From contig NZ_RCIO01000002.1 of the NCBI RefSeq assembly GCF_004000235.1, forward strand, positions 451,501 through 515,500: a stretch of DNA of 64,000 nt, written 5' to 3'. The translations under genes and the position numbers were made by a program. This document shows positions 35,661 to 45,029 of this stretch, one piece after another. Source of the DNA: Mesorhizobium sp. Z1-4 (lineage in GTDB: Bacteria > Pseudomonadota > Alphaproteobacteria > Rhizobiales > Rhizobiaceae). Each line of letters starts with the position of its first letter. The stretch's first letter is position 1. A model generated the notes under the pieces. The model saw only the letters and a list, made by a program, of their open reading frames with translations. It was not told the DNA's origin and searched no databases.

Positions 35661-35690
35661 TTGATGATCAATTCCTAATCAATATATATT
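35661..35690 (+). promoter_or_regulatory. AT-rich promoter of the ABC importer operon
   Basis: TTGATG (35661-35666) and TATATT (35685-35690, 18-bp spacer) or TATATA (35683-35688, 16-bp spacer). A palindrome TTGATGATCAA (35661-35671) overlaps the -35 element and could be an operator, possibly for the LysR protein encoded at the far end of the operon. The region is clearly more AT-rich than its surroundings. Confidence 0.55.
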
Positions 35691-35714
35691 TGAATGCCGC
35701 CCTCATCCCCCACA

Positions 35715-35792
35715 CACTGATTACCGACGCTGAGCAAAGGCTCGCAGGTGCATCAGCCTCGCTCGGCCGAAAGGCCGGGCGTTCTGGGAGGA
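35715..35792 (+). ncRNA. Candidate NMT1-type (xanthine) riboswitch and SD hairpin
   Basis: CTGAT (35717-35721) pairs with ATCAG (35752-35756) as P1. The inner stem GC-T-GAGC (35729-35735)/GCTC-GC (35740-35745) closes an AAAG loop. The internal loop is TACCGAC on the 5' side and AGGTGC on the 3' side, which from memory resembles the conserved core of NMT1 RNAs (xanthine riboswitch I). A second hairpin GCTCGGCC-GAAA-GGCCGGGC (35761-35780) follows, and CCTC (35757-35760) can pair with GAGG in the SD (35788-35791), giving a route to translational shut-off. The downstream NMT1-type transporter is the expected gene context. The match is from memory, not a covariance search. Confidence 0.5.
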
Positions 35793-35798
35793 AAAGGG

Positions 35799-36626
35799 GT
35801 GAGTATTCAGATGTCTGGGACAAAACCCAAGGCAGTCACGGGGTCATTGATCAGCTTCGAGAATGTCTCAAAGACATTCGAGCTTGCTGACCGGTCGGTG
35901 GCAGCCGTCGAGAATGTTTCACTGAACATCAAACGGGGCGAGTTTGTAGTTCTGGTCGGCCCTTCGGGTTGCGGCAAGTCCACATTGCTCAACATGACCG
36001 CCGGGCTATTTCTGCCGACCAGCGGCAGGGTGTTTTACGACGGTACGCTCGTTACCGGATACAATCTGAAGACCGGCTATATGACGCAGAACGACCACCT
36101 TCTGCCGTGGCGTGATGTCGTTGGCAATATTTCGACACCGCTCGAGATCCGGGGCATGGCGCGGGGCGAGCGACACGACAGGGTCGCTCACCTGATCGAA
36201 CTGGTGGGGCTCGTGGGGTTTGAAAAATCTTACCCTTCGCAGCTCTCCGGCGGAATGCGCAAGCGCACCGCACTCGCGCGCCTGCTTGCCTATGACCCTG
36301 AAACGTTGCTGCTCGACGAGCCCTTTGCCGCTCTCGACGCGCAGTTGCGGCTGAACATGCAAATCGAGCTTCTACGGATCAGTCGTTCGCTCAACAAAAC
36401 CATTCTCTTCGTCACCCACGATCTCGACGAGGCCGTCGCGCTGTCCGACCGGGCTGTCGTGTTTACGGCACGCCCGGGGCGCATCCGGCAGATATCCGAT
36501 ACGCCTTTGCCGCGCCAGCGCGACCTAGCCGGGTTGCGGCGTGACCCGGCCTACACGCGGATGACTGCAGAGTTGTGGGATCTCATCATGCCAACCCTGA
36601 ACGAGACGAGAGGAGAGGCGTCGTGA
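35799..36626 (+). CDS. ABC importer ATPase (SsuB/TauB/ThiZ type)
   Basis: 275 aa. Walker A GPSGCGKST, signature LSGGMRKR, Walker B TLLLDEPFAALD, switch His in FVTHDLDEA. The GTG start at 35799 is chosen because GGGAGGA (35786-35792) is well placed; an ATG at 35811 would be four codons shorter. It energises uptake by the downstream permease and binding protein. The class serves sulfonates, nitrate, thiamin precursors and purine-type solutes; the specific substrate is not given by the ATPase. Confidence 0.93.
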   Translation: MSIQMSGTKPKAVTGSLISFENVSKTFELADRSVAAVENVSLNIKRGEFVVLVGPSGCGKSTLLNMTAGLFLPTSGRVFYDGTLVTGYNLKTGYMTQNDHLLPWRDVVGNISTPLEIRGMARGERHDRVAHLIELVGLVGFEKSYPSQLSGGMRKRTALARLLAYDPETLLLDEPFAALDAQLRLNMQIELLRISRSLNKTILFVTHDLDEAVALSDRAVVFTARPGRIRQISDTPLPRQRDLAGLRRDPAYTRMTAELWDLIMPTLNETRGEAS

Positions 36627-37495
36627 GTAACGTCGAAATCGGTATGGGACAGCCCAACGCGGCACTCGCCGAGGCCGAGCGTCGGGCGCGAGCTGACAGA
36701 GCCAAAAAGGCCAAGCGGGTCGAGTCGCTCAAGCTCAATCTTTACCGGGTACTGCTCATTGGCGGCTTCCTGCTTTTGTGGGAATTCGCATCCGGGCGCC
36801 TGATCGCGCCGTTCTTCATCTCGGCCCCGAGCGCCATCTTCCGCCGTCTCTACGGCTGGATCGCCAGCGGCGACATCTTCTTCCATATGGGTATTACCGC
36901 GACCGAAGCCCTGTCGGGGCTGCTCTTGGGGAGCGTCATAGGGATCGTCGTCGGCACGATCCTTGGAATGCGGCCGTTTCTGGCGCGGCTTCTCGATCCG
37001 ATCATCACGACCTTCTACAGCCTGCCGAAGGTTGCGCTGGCGCCGCTGTTCATCCTGTGGATCGGCATCGGCATCGATATGAAGATCACGTTCACCGCGG
37101 CGATCGTCTTCTTCCTCGTTTTCCTCAACACCTATACCGGCGTGCGCAATGTCAGCCGTGAACTGATCTCGATCCTCTATCTGATGGGGGCCAACGAGAT
37201 GCAGGTACTGCGCCGCGTGGTGCTGCCGTCCGCGATCACCTGGGTGTTCGCCGGACTTCGCATCTCCGTTCCCTATTCGCTTATCGGCGCGATCGTCGGC
37301 GAGCTGATGGCTTCCAACAAGGGGCTGGGCGCGCTGCTTGTACGTGCTCAGGGCGAATTCGACACGGCAGGCGTATTTGCGGCCCTGGTGGCGATCATGG
37401 CGCTGGCGGTCATCTTCAACATGGCTGTGCGCCGGCTGGAACGCAAACTCATGCCCTGGAAACAGGCAGAGCAGGACCAACAGGCGGCCGTGTGA
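36623..37495 (+). CDS. ABC importer permease
   Basis: 290 aa, six membrane helices after a Lys/Arg-rich cytosolic N-terminus. The cytosolic coupling loop near residue 190 (LYLMGANEMQVLRRVVLPSA) fits the binding-protein-dependent permease signature EAA---G. It uses GTG overlapping the ATPase stop (GTGA) with SD AGGAGAGG at 36611-36618. It forms the membrane channel of the uptake system. Confidence 0.92.
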   Translation: MSNVEIGMGQPNAALAEAERRARADRAKKAKRVESLKLNLYRVLLIGGFLLLWEFASGRLIAPFFISAPSAIFRRLYGWIASGDIFFHMGITATEALSGLLLGSVIGIVVGTILGMRPFLARLLDPIITTFYSLPKVALAPLFILWIGIGIDMKITFTAAIVFFLVFLNTYTGVRNVSRELISILYLMGANEMQVLRRVVLPSAITWVFAGLRISVPYSLIGAIVGELMASNKGLGALLVRAQGEFDTAGVFAALVAIMALAVIFNMAVRRLERKLMPWKQAEQDQQAAV

Positions 37496-37535
37496 CGCCT
37501 CTGCTCGACCAGATCAAAAAAGGGAGGAACAGGAA

Positions 37536-38585
37536 ATGAAACGTAGATTGCGATCTGCCGCTGCCGGCATTGCGACCTTTGCGCTTACGGCGCTGGCGGG
37601 AAATGCATGGGCCGCCGACAAGGTTAGCGTCGGTCTTTCGAGTGACGGGCTTTTGTTCGTGCCAGCCTTCGTGGCCGATGTGATGGGCTATTACGAGGAA
37701 GAGGATCTTGATGTCGAGCATCTTATCCTGGGCGGCGCGACAAAGGTTTATGCAGCTCTGGTAAGCGGCGAGGTGGAATTCAGCATCTCCTCGTCGGTCT
37801 CGATCCTAAGGGGCCGGGCCGGCGGCACCGATATGACGATGATCGGTGGCGCGATGGACCAGCATGCGTCGAATATCGTCGCTACGCGAGAATGGTTCGA
37901 GAAATCGGGGCTGACGCCGGAAAGCACCTATGAAGAACGGCTGGGTGCGCTGGAAGGCATCACCATTTCGGTCGCCTCAGCGGCAGGCGGCAGTGCGCAG
38001 CTGGTGCGCTTTCTCGCCGGGGAAGCCGGCATCGACCCCGAGCGCGACATGACCCTTACCGTGCTGGGAGTCGGCGATACAACGCTGGCGGCCTTTGCCC
38101 GGCGCCGGGTGGATGCCATCACCCACTCCTCGCCCATCGCCGTTCGCGCCATTCGTGAACATGACGGGGTCATGTTGTTTCACATGTCGGGCGGTCAGGT
38201 GCCGGCCTATAACGGTTTTCTTTATCTCACCTATACCGGTCGCGAGAGCTGGATGAAGGAAAATCCGGACACGACGGCGCGTTTTCTTCGGGCGATGCAG
38301 AAGGCACACAACGCCATCCACGACCCGGCCCTGGCCGACACCGTGCGCGACAAGGTGCACGCAAAATATCATGAAAGGATCGACGCCGGTCTTTATGTGG
38401 ATGCCTGGGCTGACTACGCCGGCGCGTTTCCCAAATCGATCGAGATCTCGGGTGAAATGGTCGACAGGGTGAATATCCTCGCCTCCAAAGTCGAGAACGC
38501 CGATCCGGTCCTGCCTGAGCATGTCGAAGCCTCGTGGACCAACGAATACGCCGCTGAAGCGGTCAAGGGCCTCGACGCCAACTGA
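37536..38585 (+). CDS. NMT1/SsuA-type substrate-binding protein
   Basis: 349 aa periplasmic protein. Sec signal peptide with basic N-terminus, cleaved about residue 27 (after NAWA). The two-lobed fold of the NMT1/THI5-like family follows: VGLSSDGLLFVPAFVADVMGYYEEEDLDVE, then SGEVEFSISSS and SAAGGSAQLVRFLAGEAGIDPERD. The SD AGGAAC precedes the ATG. Binding proteins of this family bind aromatic or heterocyclic ligands; the riboswitch-like leader suggests purine-related chemistry, but this is inference. Confidence 0.9.
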   Translation: MKRRLRSAAAGIATFALTALAGNAWAADKVSVGLSSDGLLFVPAFVADVMGYYEEEDLDVEHLILGGATKVYAALVSGEVEFSISSSVSILRGRAGGTDMTMIGGAMDQHASNIVATREWFEKSGLTPESTYEERLGALEGITISVASAAGGSAQLVRFLAGEAGIDPERDMTLTVLGVGDTTLAAFARRRVDAITHSSPIAVRAIREHDGVMLFHMSGGQVPAYNGFLYLTYTGRESWMKENPDTTARFLRAMQKAHNAIHDPALADTVRDKVHAKYHERIDAGLYVDAWADYAGAFPKSIEISGEMVDRVNILASKVENADPVLPEHVEASWTNEYAAEAVKGLDAN

Positions 38586-38664
38586 ACCACCGACAACCGG
38601 GGATCCTGCGGCACTGGCGCGCTTGCCGGGTCCCCTTAACTTTGCCCAACACAGGAGACCGGAC

Positions 38665-39018
38665 GTGGAAAGAATTGACCTAACAGAGCAGGTGGTTCTC
38701 ATTATCGAGTATGAAGTCGCGGAAGAAAATCGCGCGCGCTTCATGCAGCTTATGGCGGAAAGCTGCGAGGATACCATCCGCGATGAAGGCTGCATGCGCA
38801 TGGAACTCTGCCAGCCTCAGAGCGGCGAGGACGGTGTCTATTTCCTGACAGAGCTCTGGCGCGATCAGTCCTGCATCGAAAAGCACCGCCTGAAACCCGG
38901 TCATTCCAAAGTGCATGAAGATATCGACGCTTTGCTCGCCAAAAAGCGGGTCTCCAAACTCAACACATTTGCGGTGAACGGCTGGACTCAAATTCCGGCG
39001 GCGATGGCGAAAGCGTGA
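38665..39018 (+). CDS. Antibiotic biosynthesis monooxygenase (ABM)-fold protein
   Basis: 117 aa ferredoxin-like ABM domain: VVLIIEYEVAEENRARFMQLM, then DEGCMRMELCQPQSGEDGVYFLTELWRDQSCIEKH. ABM/YgiN proteins act as cofactor-free oxygenases on quinols or heterocycles, or as dimeric structural proteins. GTG start at 38665 with SD AGGAG at 38653-38657. It is the first gene after the transporter and thus a candidate enzyme for the imported compound. Confidence 0.88.
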   Translation: MERIDLTEQVVLIIEYEVAEENRARFMQLMAESCEDTIRDEGCMRMELCQPQSGEDGVYFLTELWRDQSCIEKHRLKPGHSKVHEDIDALLAKKRVSKLNTFAVNGWTQIPAAMAKA

Positions 39019-39057
39019 GTTCGCACCAGGCCTAATATCAGGACGAGGATACAATTC

Positions 39058-39408
39058 ATGATTGAGCGATTTGACTCTGCCGGCGCATTTCATCGCGTGG
39101 TGAGCCATGGGGACCGGCTGATGCTTGCCGGTGTCACAGGAGGTGCCGAGCACCAGGGGATGCGCGCGCAGACGGCGGCTGCGCTGGAGCGCATCGATGC
39201 CTTGTTGGAGGCGCATGGTTCTGACAGGAACCACGTCCTCCACGCTACGGTTTATGTGACAGACATGACCCTGAAGGACGAGATGAACGAGGCGTGGCTG
39301 AACTTCTTCGATGCAGCGCAGCTGCCCGCAAGGGCTACGTTGGGGGTGGCCGATCTGGGCCCCGGCCTTCTGATCGAAATCGTCGCCCAGGCAATTCGCA
39401 AAGATTGA
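39058..39408 (+). CDS. RidA/RutC-family enamine deaminase
   Basis: 116 aa YjgF/RidA trimer-forming domain. The conserved Arg-containing helix LPARATLGVADLGPGLLIEI ends the fold. In the usual family motif the Arg binds the carboxylate of enamine/imine intermediates. It hydrolyses 2-aminoacrylate-like enamines or detoxifies intermediates of N-heterocycle breakdown. It is 39 bp downstream of the ABM gene, in the same operon. A specific substrate cannot be read. Confidence 0.9.
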   Translation: MIERFDSAGAFHRVVSHGDRLMLAGVTGGAEHQGMRAQTAAALERIDALLEAHGSDRNHVLHATVYVTDMTLKDEMNEAWLNFFDAAQLPARATLGVADLGPGLLIEIVAQAIRKD

Positions 39409-39476
39409 CGCGACAGGCCGACACCTGATTCTCTGGCAACACCGCGTCAGCGACGATGCCAGGGGGAGGTGTAGTG

Positions 39477-40415
39477 GTGGTGGTGATAGAGCGGCAATCC
39501 AAAATCAAGCTTCGGCATATCGAGGCCTTTGTAGCGATTGCGGATGCCAGCAGTTTTCGTGAAGCCAGCGAACAGCTGCTGGTCTCTCAATCTGCGCTCA
39601 CCGTCACCATCCGCCAGCTGGAAGAGATTGTTGGCATCCGCCTTTTCGACCGTACAACGCGACGGGTATCCGTAACCGAAGCCGGTGCGGCCTTCTTGCC
39701 AGGTGCGCGCCGCCTTTTGCAGGACCTACGGTCGGTATTGGGTGAGTTGGAGACCTTTGTCAGCTTGGACAGAGGTTGCGTCAGAATGGCCGCGTTGCCC
39801 TCGATTGCCGCTGAATGGCTGCCTTCCGCAGTATCGCGATTTTCGAGAAATTACCCCAAGATCGACTTTGAATTTCACAGCGATGACTCGCAGGGGATCT
39901 ACCGGCAACTGCTGGACCGCGAGATCGATTTCGGACTCGCGGGCCAGGTTCTTCCTCATCCTGAAATCAGCCACCAGAAGGTCGTGTCTCAACCGGTAGC
40001 TCTCGTCACCTGGCCCAAGCATCCATTTGCGCAGCGTGCACAACCTGTTCGGTGGACGGAGCTGAAAGGGGCGACCTTCATCCACGCTGGGAACAGCGAT
40101 TCCATTCGCGCTGTTGTGGAGGAGCATCCCGAACTTCAGGAGACGTTCTCGAACACGCGATACAAAACCAACAAGGCGAACATAGTTGCGGCTCTGGTCC
40201 GCGAACAACTGGGAGTTACAGCGGTGACCCCGGTGGTGATACCGAAAGAAATCCGCGATGATCTGGCCGTGTTGCCACTGATTGAGCCGGAAATCATACG
40301 CAACGTATATGTGGTGAAGCGCTACGATACGAGCCTGCTTCCCGTGACCCATGAGTTCATGGGGTTCATCGTGGAGCAGATGCAACAAGCACGGCGGGCT
40401 AGCGTAACCTCCTGA
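39477..40415 (+). CDS. LysR-family transcriptional regulator of the importer operon
   Basis: About 312 aa. HTH at the start of LRHIEAFVAIADASSFREASEQLLVSQSALTVTIRQLEEIVGIRLFDRTTRRVSVTEAG and a C-terminal effector domain. The start is ambiguous: an ATG at 39456 lies ahead of the SD (AGGGGGAGG, 39461-39469), while a run of four GTG codons (39474-39485) follows at good spacing; I take 39477. It lies at the 3' end of the operon and is the obvious regulator of it. GC content appears lower than the surroundings, consistent with acquisition. Confidence 0.9.
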   Translation: MVVIERQSKIKLRHIEAFVAIADASSFREASEQLLVSQSALTVTIRQLEEIVGIRLFDRTTRRVSVTEAGAAFLPGARRLLQDLRSVLGELETFVSLDRGCVRMAALPSIAAEWLPSAVSRFSRNYPKIDFEFHSDDSQGIYRQLLDREIDFGLAGQVLPHPEISHQKVVSQPVALVTWPKHPFAQRAQPVRWTELKGATFIHAGNSDSIRAVVEEHPELQETFSNTRYKTNKANIVAALVREQLGVTAVTPVVIPKEIRDDLAVLPLIEPEIIRNVYVVKRYDTSLLPVTHEFMGFIVEQMQQARRASVTS

Positions 40416-40429
40416 CAACACACTGTCAG
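40412..40429. other. Inverted repeat overlapping the LysR stop codon
   Basis: CTGACA (40412-40417) and TGTCAG (40424-40429) with a six-base loop. It may be a weak terminator of the operon or an operator for uvrB, which starts 74 bp later. No T-run follows. Confidence 0.4.
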
Positions 40430-40502
40430 CAGGAGTTATCCCAGCCTGCCGATTGTGCAGTCCGGCCTTTCTTTCGCGGCGCACTCTGACCATATTGGCA
40501 GC

Positions 40503-43500
40503 ATGGCCCGCACTCCCAAGAAGACATCCGCCGACAAGGCGGCCGACAACGCCCCGCGCCGACGCGGCAGCCCGCTGACGGACTATATGGACGCCTCCGA
40601 GCCGCTGGAACGGAAGGGTTTTTCGGAAGCGCCGCAGCAGGAGCTGACGGGCGCGCCGCTGAGCGGTAGTGTAAGCGATTGGGCGAAACAGATCTCGGAC
40701 GAGGCGGAGTTGGACGTCGAGCGACAGGCCAAACCGTCGAAAAAGAAGATTCCGGAACGATCCTCAGCCCCGACCAAGACGGCGCGCGGCACCTCTATGG
40801 GCGGTGCGGCCAGCCCGCGTGAACGCGCCGCGGCAGGCCTCAACCCGATCGCGGGTCTCGACGTCAGCCTGGAAGATGCGGAAACGATTTCGTCGTCCGG
40901 CGTCACTGCCACCGTCGCGGCACTCTCGCGGCTGATCGAGGGTGGCGACCCGAACGTCAAGCAGGACGCCTGGGTGCCGCACCGGCCGGAGCGGCCGGAG
41001 AAATCCGAAGGCGGCATCGCGCTGAAAATGGAGACGGAGTTCAAGCCGTCCGGCGATCAACCGACCGCAATCCGCGATCTGGTCGAGGGCGCGAACGAGG
41101 CGGAGCGCACGCAGGTGCTGCTGGGCGTCACCGGCTCAGGCAAGACCTTCACCATGGCCAAGGTGATCGAGGAGACGCAGCGGCCTGCGCTGATACTGGC
41201 ACCTAACAAGACGCTCGCTGCGCAGCTCTATGGCGAGTTCAAATCGTTCTTCCCGAATAACGCCGTCGAGTATTTCGTTTCCTATTACGACTACTACCAG
41301 CCCGAGGCCTATGTGCCGCGGACGGACACCTATATCGAGAAGGAATCGTCGATCAACGAACAGATCGACCGTATGCGCCACTCGGCGACGCGCGCGCTGC
41401 TGGAGCGCGACGATGTTGTGATCGTGGCCTCCGTATCCTGCATCTACGGTATCGGCTCGGTCGAAACCTACACGGCGATGACTTTCCAGATGCAGATCGG
41501 CGACCGGCTCGACCAGCGCCAGCTGCTCGCCGACCTCGTGGCCCAGCAATACAAGCGCCAGGATCTGAATTTCGTGCGTGGCTCGTTCCGGGTGCGCGGC
41601 GACACGATCGAGATATTTCCCGCCCACCTTGAAGACCGTGCCTGGCGTATCTCCATGTTCGGCGACGAGATCGAGACGATTACTGAATTCGATCCGTTGA
41701 CCGGACAGAAGACCGCCGACCTCAAATCGGTGAAGATCTATGCAAACTCTCACTATGTGACGCCGAAGCCGACGCTGGCCCAGGCGACGCGGTCGATCAA
41801 GGAAGAGCTGAAGCACCGGCTGGTGGAGCTGGAGCGCGCCGGGCGGCTGCTGGAAGCGCAGCGGCTGGAGCAGCGCACGCGCTTCGATCTGGAGATGCTG
41901 GAAGCGACCGGCTCCTGCGCCGGGATTGAGAACTATTCGCGCTATCTCACCGGCCGCAAACCGGGCGAGCCGCCACCGACTCTATTCGAATACATTCCAG
42001 ACAACGCGCTGGTCTTCGTCGACGAGAGCCATGTCACGATCCCGCAGATCGGCGGCATGTATCGCGGCGACTTCCGACGTAAGGCAACGCTCGCCGAATA
42101 CGGCTTCCGGCTGCCCTCCTGCATGGACAACCGGCCGCTGCGCTTCGAAGAATGGGACGCGATGCGCCCCTCAACGGTTGCGGTGTCGGCGACGCCCGGT
42201 AATTGGGAAATGGAGCAGGCCGGCGGCGTGTTTGCCGAGCAGGTTATCCGGCCCACCGGCCTGATTGATCCGCCGGTCGAAATCCGCCCGGCGAAAAGCC
42301 AGGTCGACGATGTGCTGGGCGAAATCCGCGAAACGACCGCCAAGGGTTACCGCACGCTGGTAACGGTGCTTACCAAACGCATGGCGGAAGACCTGACCGA
42401 ATATCTGCACGAGCAGGGCATCCGCGTCCGCTACATGCACTCCGACATCGACACGCTGGAGCGCATCGAGATCATCCGGGACCTGCGGCTCGGTGCATTT
42501 GACGTGCTGGTGGGCATCAACCTTCTGCGCGAAGGCCTCGACATTCCGGAGTGTGCGTTCGTTGCGATCCTCGATGCCGACAAGGAAGGGTTCTTGCGCT
42601 CCGAGACATCACTCGTCCAGACGATCGGGCGCGCGGCACGAAACGTGGACGGCAAGGTGATCCTCTACGCCGACACGGTCACTGGCTCGATGGAACGTGC
42701 GATGGCCGAGACCGAGCGCCGGCGCGAAAAGCAGCTCGAATATAACACCGAAAACGGCATCACGCCGGAAAGCGTGAAAAAGAACATCGCCGACATTCTG
42801 GACTCGGTCTACGAGCGCGACCATGTGCGCGCCGACATTTCCGGCCGCACGAAAGACGCCGGCGCCATGATGGGCAACAACCTCAAGGCGCATCTGGAAT
42901 ATCTGGAAAAGGAAATGCGCGACGCGGCAGCCGATCTCGATTTCGAGCGTGCGGCGCGGCTGCGCGACGAGGCCAAGCGTTTGCGCGAGACCGAGCTCGC
43001 CATCTCCGACGACCCGCTGGCGCGCGAGGTGGAGTTGCAGTCCCCGTCGTCGGGACGCGAGAAGGGTAAGCACAACAAGGGCCGGCAGCGGCACCGCACC
43101 GTCGAAGACCAGGAGCGCATCCGCCAGCGTGAGGAAGCACGCGCCGCCGAAGAGGCAGCCAAGGCTGCGCGGCCGAACATGTTCCGCAAGCCGGGTCTCG
43201 ACGAGATGGGCACTTCGGGCGACCACGCCGTGCCGCTCGGCAAGAATGACGGCGATGGCTCGCTGTTCCGCAAGCAGGATCACCGCGAAGCGCACCGGCC
43301 CGATTACGGAACGCCCGGTGACGGGCGAGGCCCGGGCCGCCGACCGGCGGCCGCGCCCGATGGCGCGCCCTCGCGGAGCGAGCCGCGTAGCGGCGACGGC
43401 GTGAGCGAAGAAAAGCAGTCGCTGTTTCGCCGGAATACGCTTGATGAAATGACGGTCGGTCGCACCGAAAAGCCGGTGCAGGGGCGCAAGCCTGCCAAAC

Positions 43501-43634
43501 CCGCACCGAATGACAGCGGTGAGGATGATGGCCCTGTTCGCCGCCACCGCCCGGGCATTGGTTCTTATGAGGACCCGGCGGATGAGAGGCGGGCGGCAAG
43601 ACGGTCTAAGAAGACCGGCAGGCCGGGGCGGTAG
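40503..43634 (+). CDS. uvrB: UvrABC system protein B with long terminal extensions
   Basis: 1043 aa, against about 670 for a typical UvrB. The catalytic core runs from about residue 178 to 835: P-loop [12 protein letters not shown] (about 206), beta-hairpin [21 protein letters not shown] (about 260), helicase motifs, and a C-terminal UVR domain near [30 protein letters not shown]. Preceding it is a 177-residue Lys/Ser/Pro-rich disordered region, and about 200 disordered residues follow the UVR domain. Extended UvrB occurs in rhizobia. It loads damage for UvrC in nucleotide excision repair. Confidence 0.96.
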   Translation: MARTPKKTSADKAADNAPRRRGSPLTDYMDASEPLERKGFSEAPQQELTGAPLSGSVSDWAKQISDEAELDVERQAKPSKKKIPERSSAPTKTARGTSMGGAASPRERAAAGLNPIAGLDVSLEDAETISSSGVTATVAALSRLIEGGDPNVKQDAWVPHRPERPEKSEGGIALKMETEFKPSGDQPTAIRDLVEGANEAERTQVLLGVTGSGKTFTMAKVIEETQRPALILAPNKTLAAQLYGEFKSFFPNNAVEYFVSYYDYYQPEAYVPRTDTYIEKESSINEQIDRMRHSATRALLERDDVVIVASVSCIYGIGSVETYTAMTFQMQIGDRLDQRQLLADLVAQQYKRQDLNFVRGSFRVRGDTIEIFPAHLEDRAWRISMFGDEIETITEFDPLTGQKTADLKSVKIYANSHYVTPKPTLAQATRSIKEELKHRLVELERAGRLLEAQRLEQRTRFDLEMLEATGSCAGIENYSRYLTGRKPGEPPPTLFEYIPDNALVFVDESHVTIPQIGGMYRGDFRRKATLAEYGFRLPSCMDNRPLRFEEWDAMRPSTVAVSATPGNWEMEQAGGVFAEQVIRPTGLIDPPVEIRPAKSQVDDVLGEIRETTAKGYRTLVTVLTKRMAEDLTEYLHEQGIRVRYMHSDIDTLERIEIIRDLRLGAFDVLVGINLLREGLDIPECAFVAILDADKEGFLRSETSLVQTIGRAARNVDGKVILYADTVTGSMERAMAETERRREKQLEYNTENGITPESVKKNIADILDSVYERDHVRADISGRTKDAGAMMGNNLKAHLEYLEKEMRDAAADLDFERAARLRDEAKRLRETELAISDDPLAREVELQSPSSGREKGKHNKGRQRHRTVEDQERIRQREEARAAEEAAKAARPNMFRKPGLDEMGTSGDHAVPLGKNDGDGSLFRKQDHREAHRPDYGTPGDGRGPGRRPAAAPDGAPSRSEPRSGDGVSEEKQSLFRRNTLDEMTVGRTEKPVQGRKPAKPAPNDSGEDDGPVRRHRPGIGSYEDPADERRAARRSKKTGRPGR

Positions 43635-43649
43635 GCCGGCGGGGCTCTC

Positions 43650-44273
43650 TTATTTCTTTCTGGCTACGATGAATGGTCGCGAGTCGCCATGAAACTCGGA
43701 TGCGACGATCTCGAAGCCGGAATTGCGCATCATCGTCTCAAGCTGTTTTGGCGTGAAGAAGCTCAGCCCTGACGGCGCTTTGCCAAATAGCTGCATCACC
43801 CCAATCAACGGCTGCAAAGCAAACCTGCGCAGACCGCCGATATTCGCGGTCTTGGAAATCAGCAGTCCGCCCGGGCGCAGCAACTGGGCCAGCCGCCGCA
43901 AGGTCGCGGTTACGTCCGGCGTCAGATGCAGGAAGTTGAAGGCAAGCACCGCGTCGTAGGGCGCTTCAGGAAATGCGTCGTCAAATGGCGTCGCACAGAC
44001 GAAATCGACATTCGATGTACCTTGCGCGGCGGCCTTTTCCTGGCCGATCGCGATCATCTCCGACGAGATGTCGCTGGCGGTGATGCGGGCGACGTCGGTT
44101 GCCAGAAGCAATGCGGTCGAGCCGGAGCCGCAACCAACCTCAAGCACATGATCACCGCCTGACAGATAGGAGCGGGTGCGTTCGATCGTCCTGTTGTAAC
44201 CGGCGATGTCCTTGATGGGGTTTGCCGCGTATTTCCGCGCGATGCGGTTCCAGAATTCGTCGGTTGCGATCAT
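43650..44273 (-). CDS. Class I SAM-dependent methyltransferase
   Basis: 207 aa. The SAM-binding motif I is VLEVGCGSGSTALLLA (about residues 43-58); motif II DISSEMIAIGQEKA; motif III around LRPGGLLISKTANIGG. It is a stand-alone small-molecule or lipid-type methyltransferase; the substrate is unknown. It converges on uvrB with 15 bp between them. Confidence 0.88.
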   Translation of the reverse strand: MIATDEFWNRIARKYAANPIKDIAGYNRTIERTRSYLSGGDHVLEVGCGSGSTALLLATDVARITASDISSEMIAIGQEKAAAQGTSNVDFVCATPFDDAFPEAPYDAVLAFNFLHLTPDVTATLRRLAQLLRPGGLLISKTANIGGLRRFALQPLIGVMQLFGKAPSGLSFFTPKQLETMMRNSGFEIVASEFHGDSRPFIVARKK

Positions 44274-44402
44274 TTGCCTGCTCCGGTCGGTTTGCGGCGA
44301 CCGATGTAGCTCCGCACGGCTCGCCCCGGAAGTGCGCCGATCGGCATTTCAAATATGCGAATATGCATGTTTGTGGCGGTGGCTGCTGGCGCCGCCCGGC
44401 GG

Positions 44403-45029
44403 TCAGCCAGCCTTTACGCAGGTTAGCTCCTGGTCCTCGCTCGGCGAGAATGTGGCTTCGCCGCCATGCTCCCAGAAGAAGCGGCCGAAGCTCGCATCGT
44501 AGCGTGACCCGGAGGCGGTACGCGTCAACGAGCCGGTGTCGATCGTGTCCCCATATTCGATGCGAATGCTCGGAAGCATCGTGTCGAAAAAGTAGGTGAC
44601 CACTTCGTTGGCGGGATTGTTTTCACACATCCACGAGACGACTGCCGTCGGCTCGTCGAGCAGCCATGTTGCGACGAGTTCGCCCTCGCGCCGCAGATAG
44701 GCGTCTTCCACGCAACTGCGCAGATCGTCAGATTTCCAGCATTCGTCACGGCCCGACACCCAGCCGCGCTGATAGGCGCGCAATTCCTTCTCCGCTGCCT
44801 CGGCGCCGGTATCGAGGCCGCGGATGATCTGCAGAGCATGGTCGAAACGCTCGGCCACCAGGCGGTCGATCGCCGCGAGGTCGGGATCGTCACAGATTAG
44901 CTTTTCCGCCGAGCTTTCAGCTTTTGCGCAGTCGAATGACGGGCCTTCGCCGACTTGTGCACCTGCACCGCCGGCCAGCAGCAGAATGGCACTGCCGGCG
45001 GCGGTCGCAAATAGGAGATCTGAACTCAT
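44403..45029 (-). CDS. LprI-like plus MliC-like lysozyme inhibitor fusion
   Basis: 208 aa. Signal peptide (about 1-25) with hydrophobic stretch SAILLLAGGAGA. Residues 30-115 fit the LprI/DUF1311 four-Cys helical domain (SFDCAKAESSAEKLICDDPDLAAIDRLVAERF). Residues 128-208 fit an MliC-type domain: WMCENNPANEVVTYFFDT, TASGSRYDASFGRFFWEHGGEATF and a terminal Cys. MliC inhibits C-type lysozymes; LprI-type domains also bind lysozyme. The ATG overlaps the stop of the upstream alpha/beta hydrolase (ATGA). Confidence 0.85.
   Translation of the reverse strand: MSSDLLFATAAGSAILLLAGGAGAQVGEGPSFDCAKAESSAEKLICDDPDLAAIDRLVAERFDHALQIIRGLDTGAEAAEKELRAYQRGWVSGRDECWKSDDLRSCVEDAYLRREGELVATWLLDEPTAVVSWMCENNPANEVVTYFFDTMLPSIRIEYGDTIDTGSLTRTASGSRYDASFGRFFWEHGGEATFSPSEDQELTCVKAG

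Noticed and set aside
42609-43547. Long antisense frame over the end of uvrB
   Set aside because: Lies opposite the UVR and disordered region; no domain or SD.
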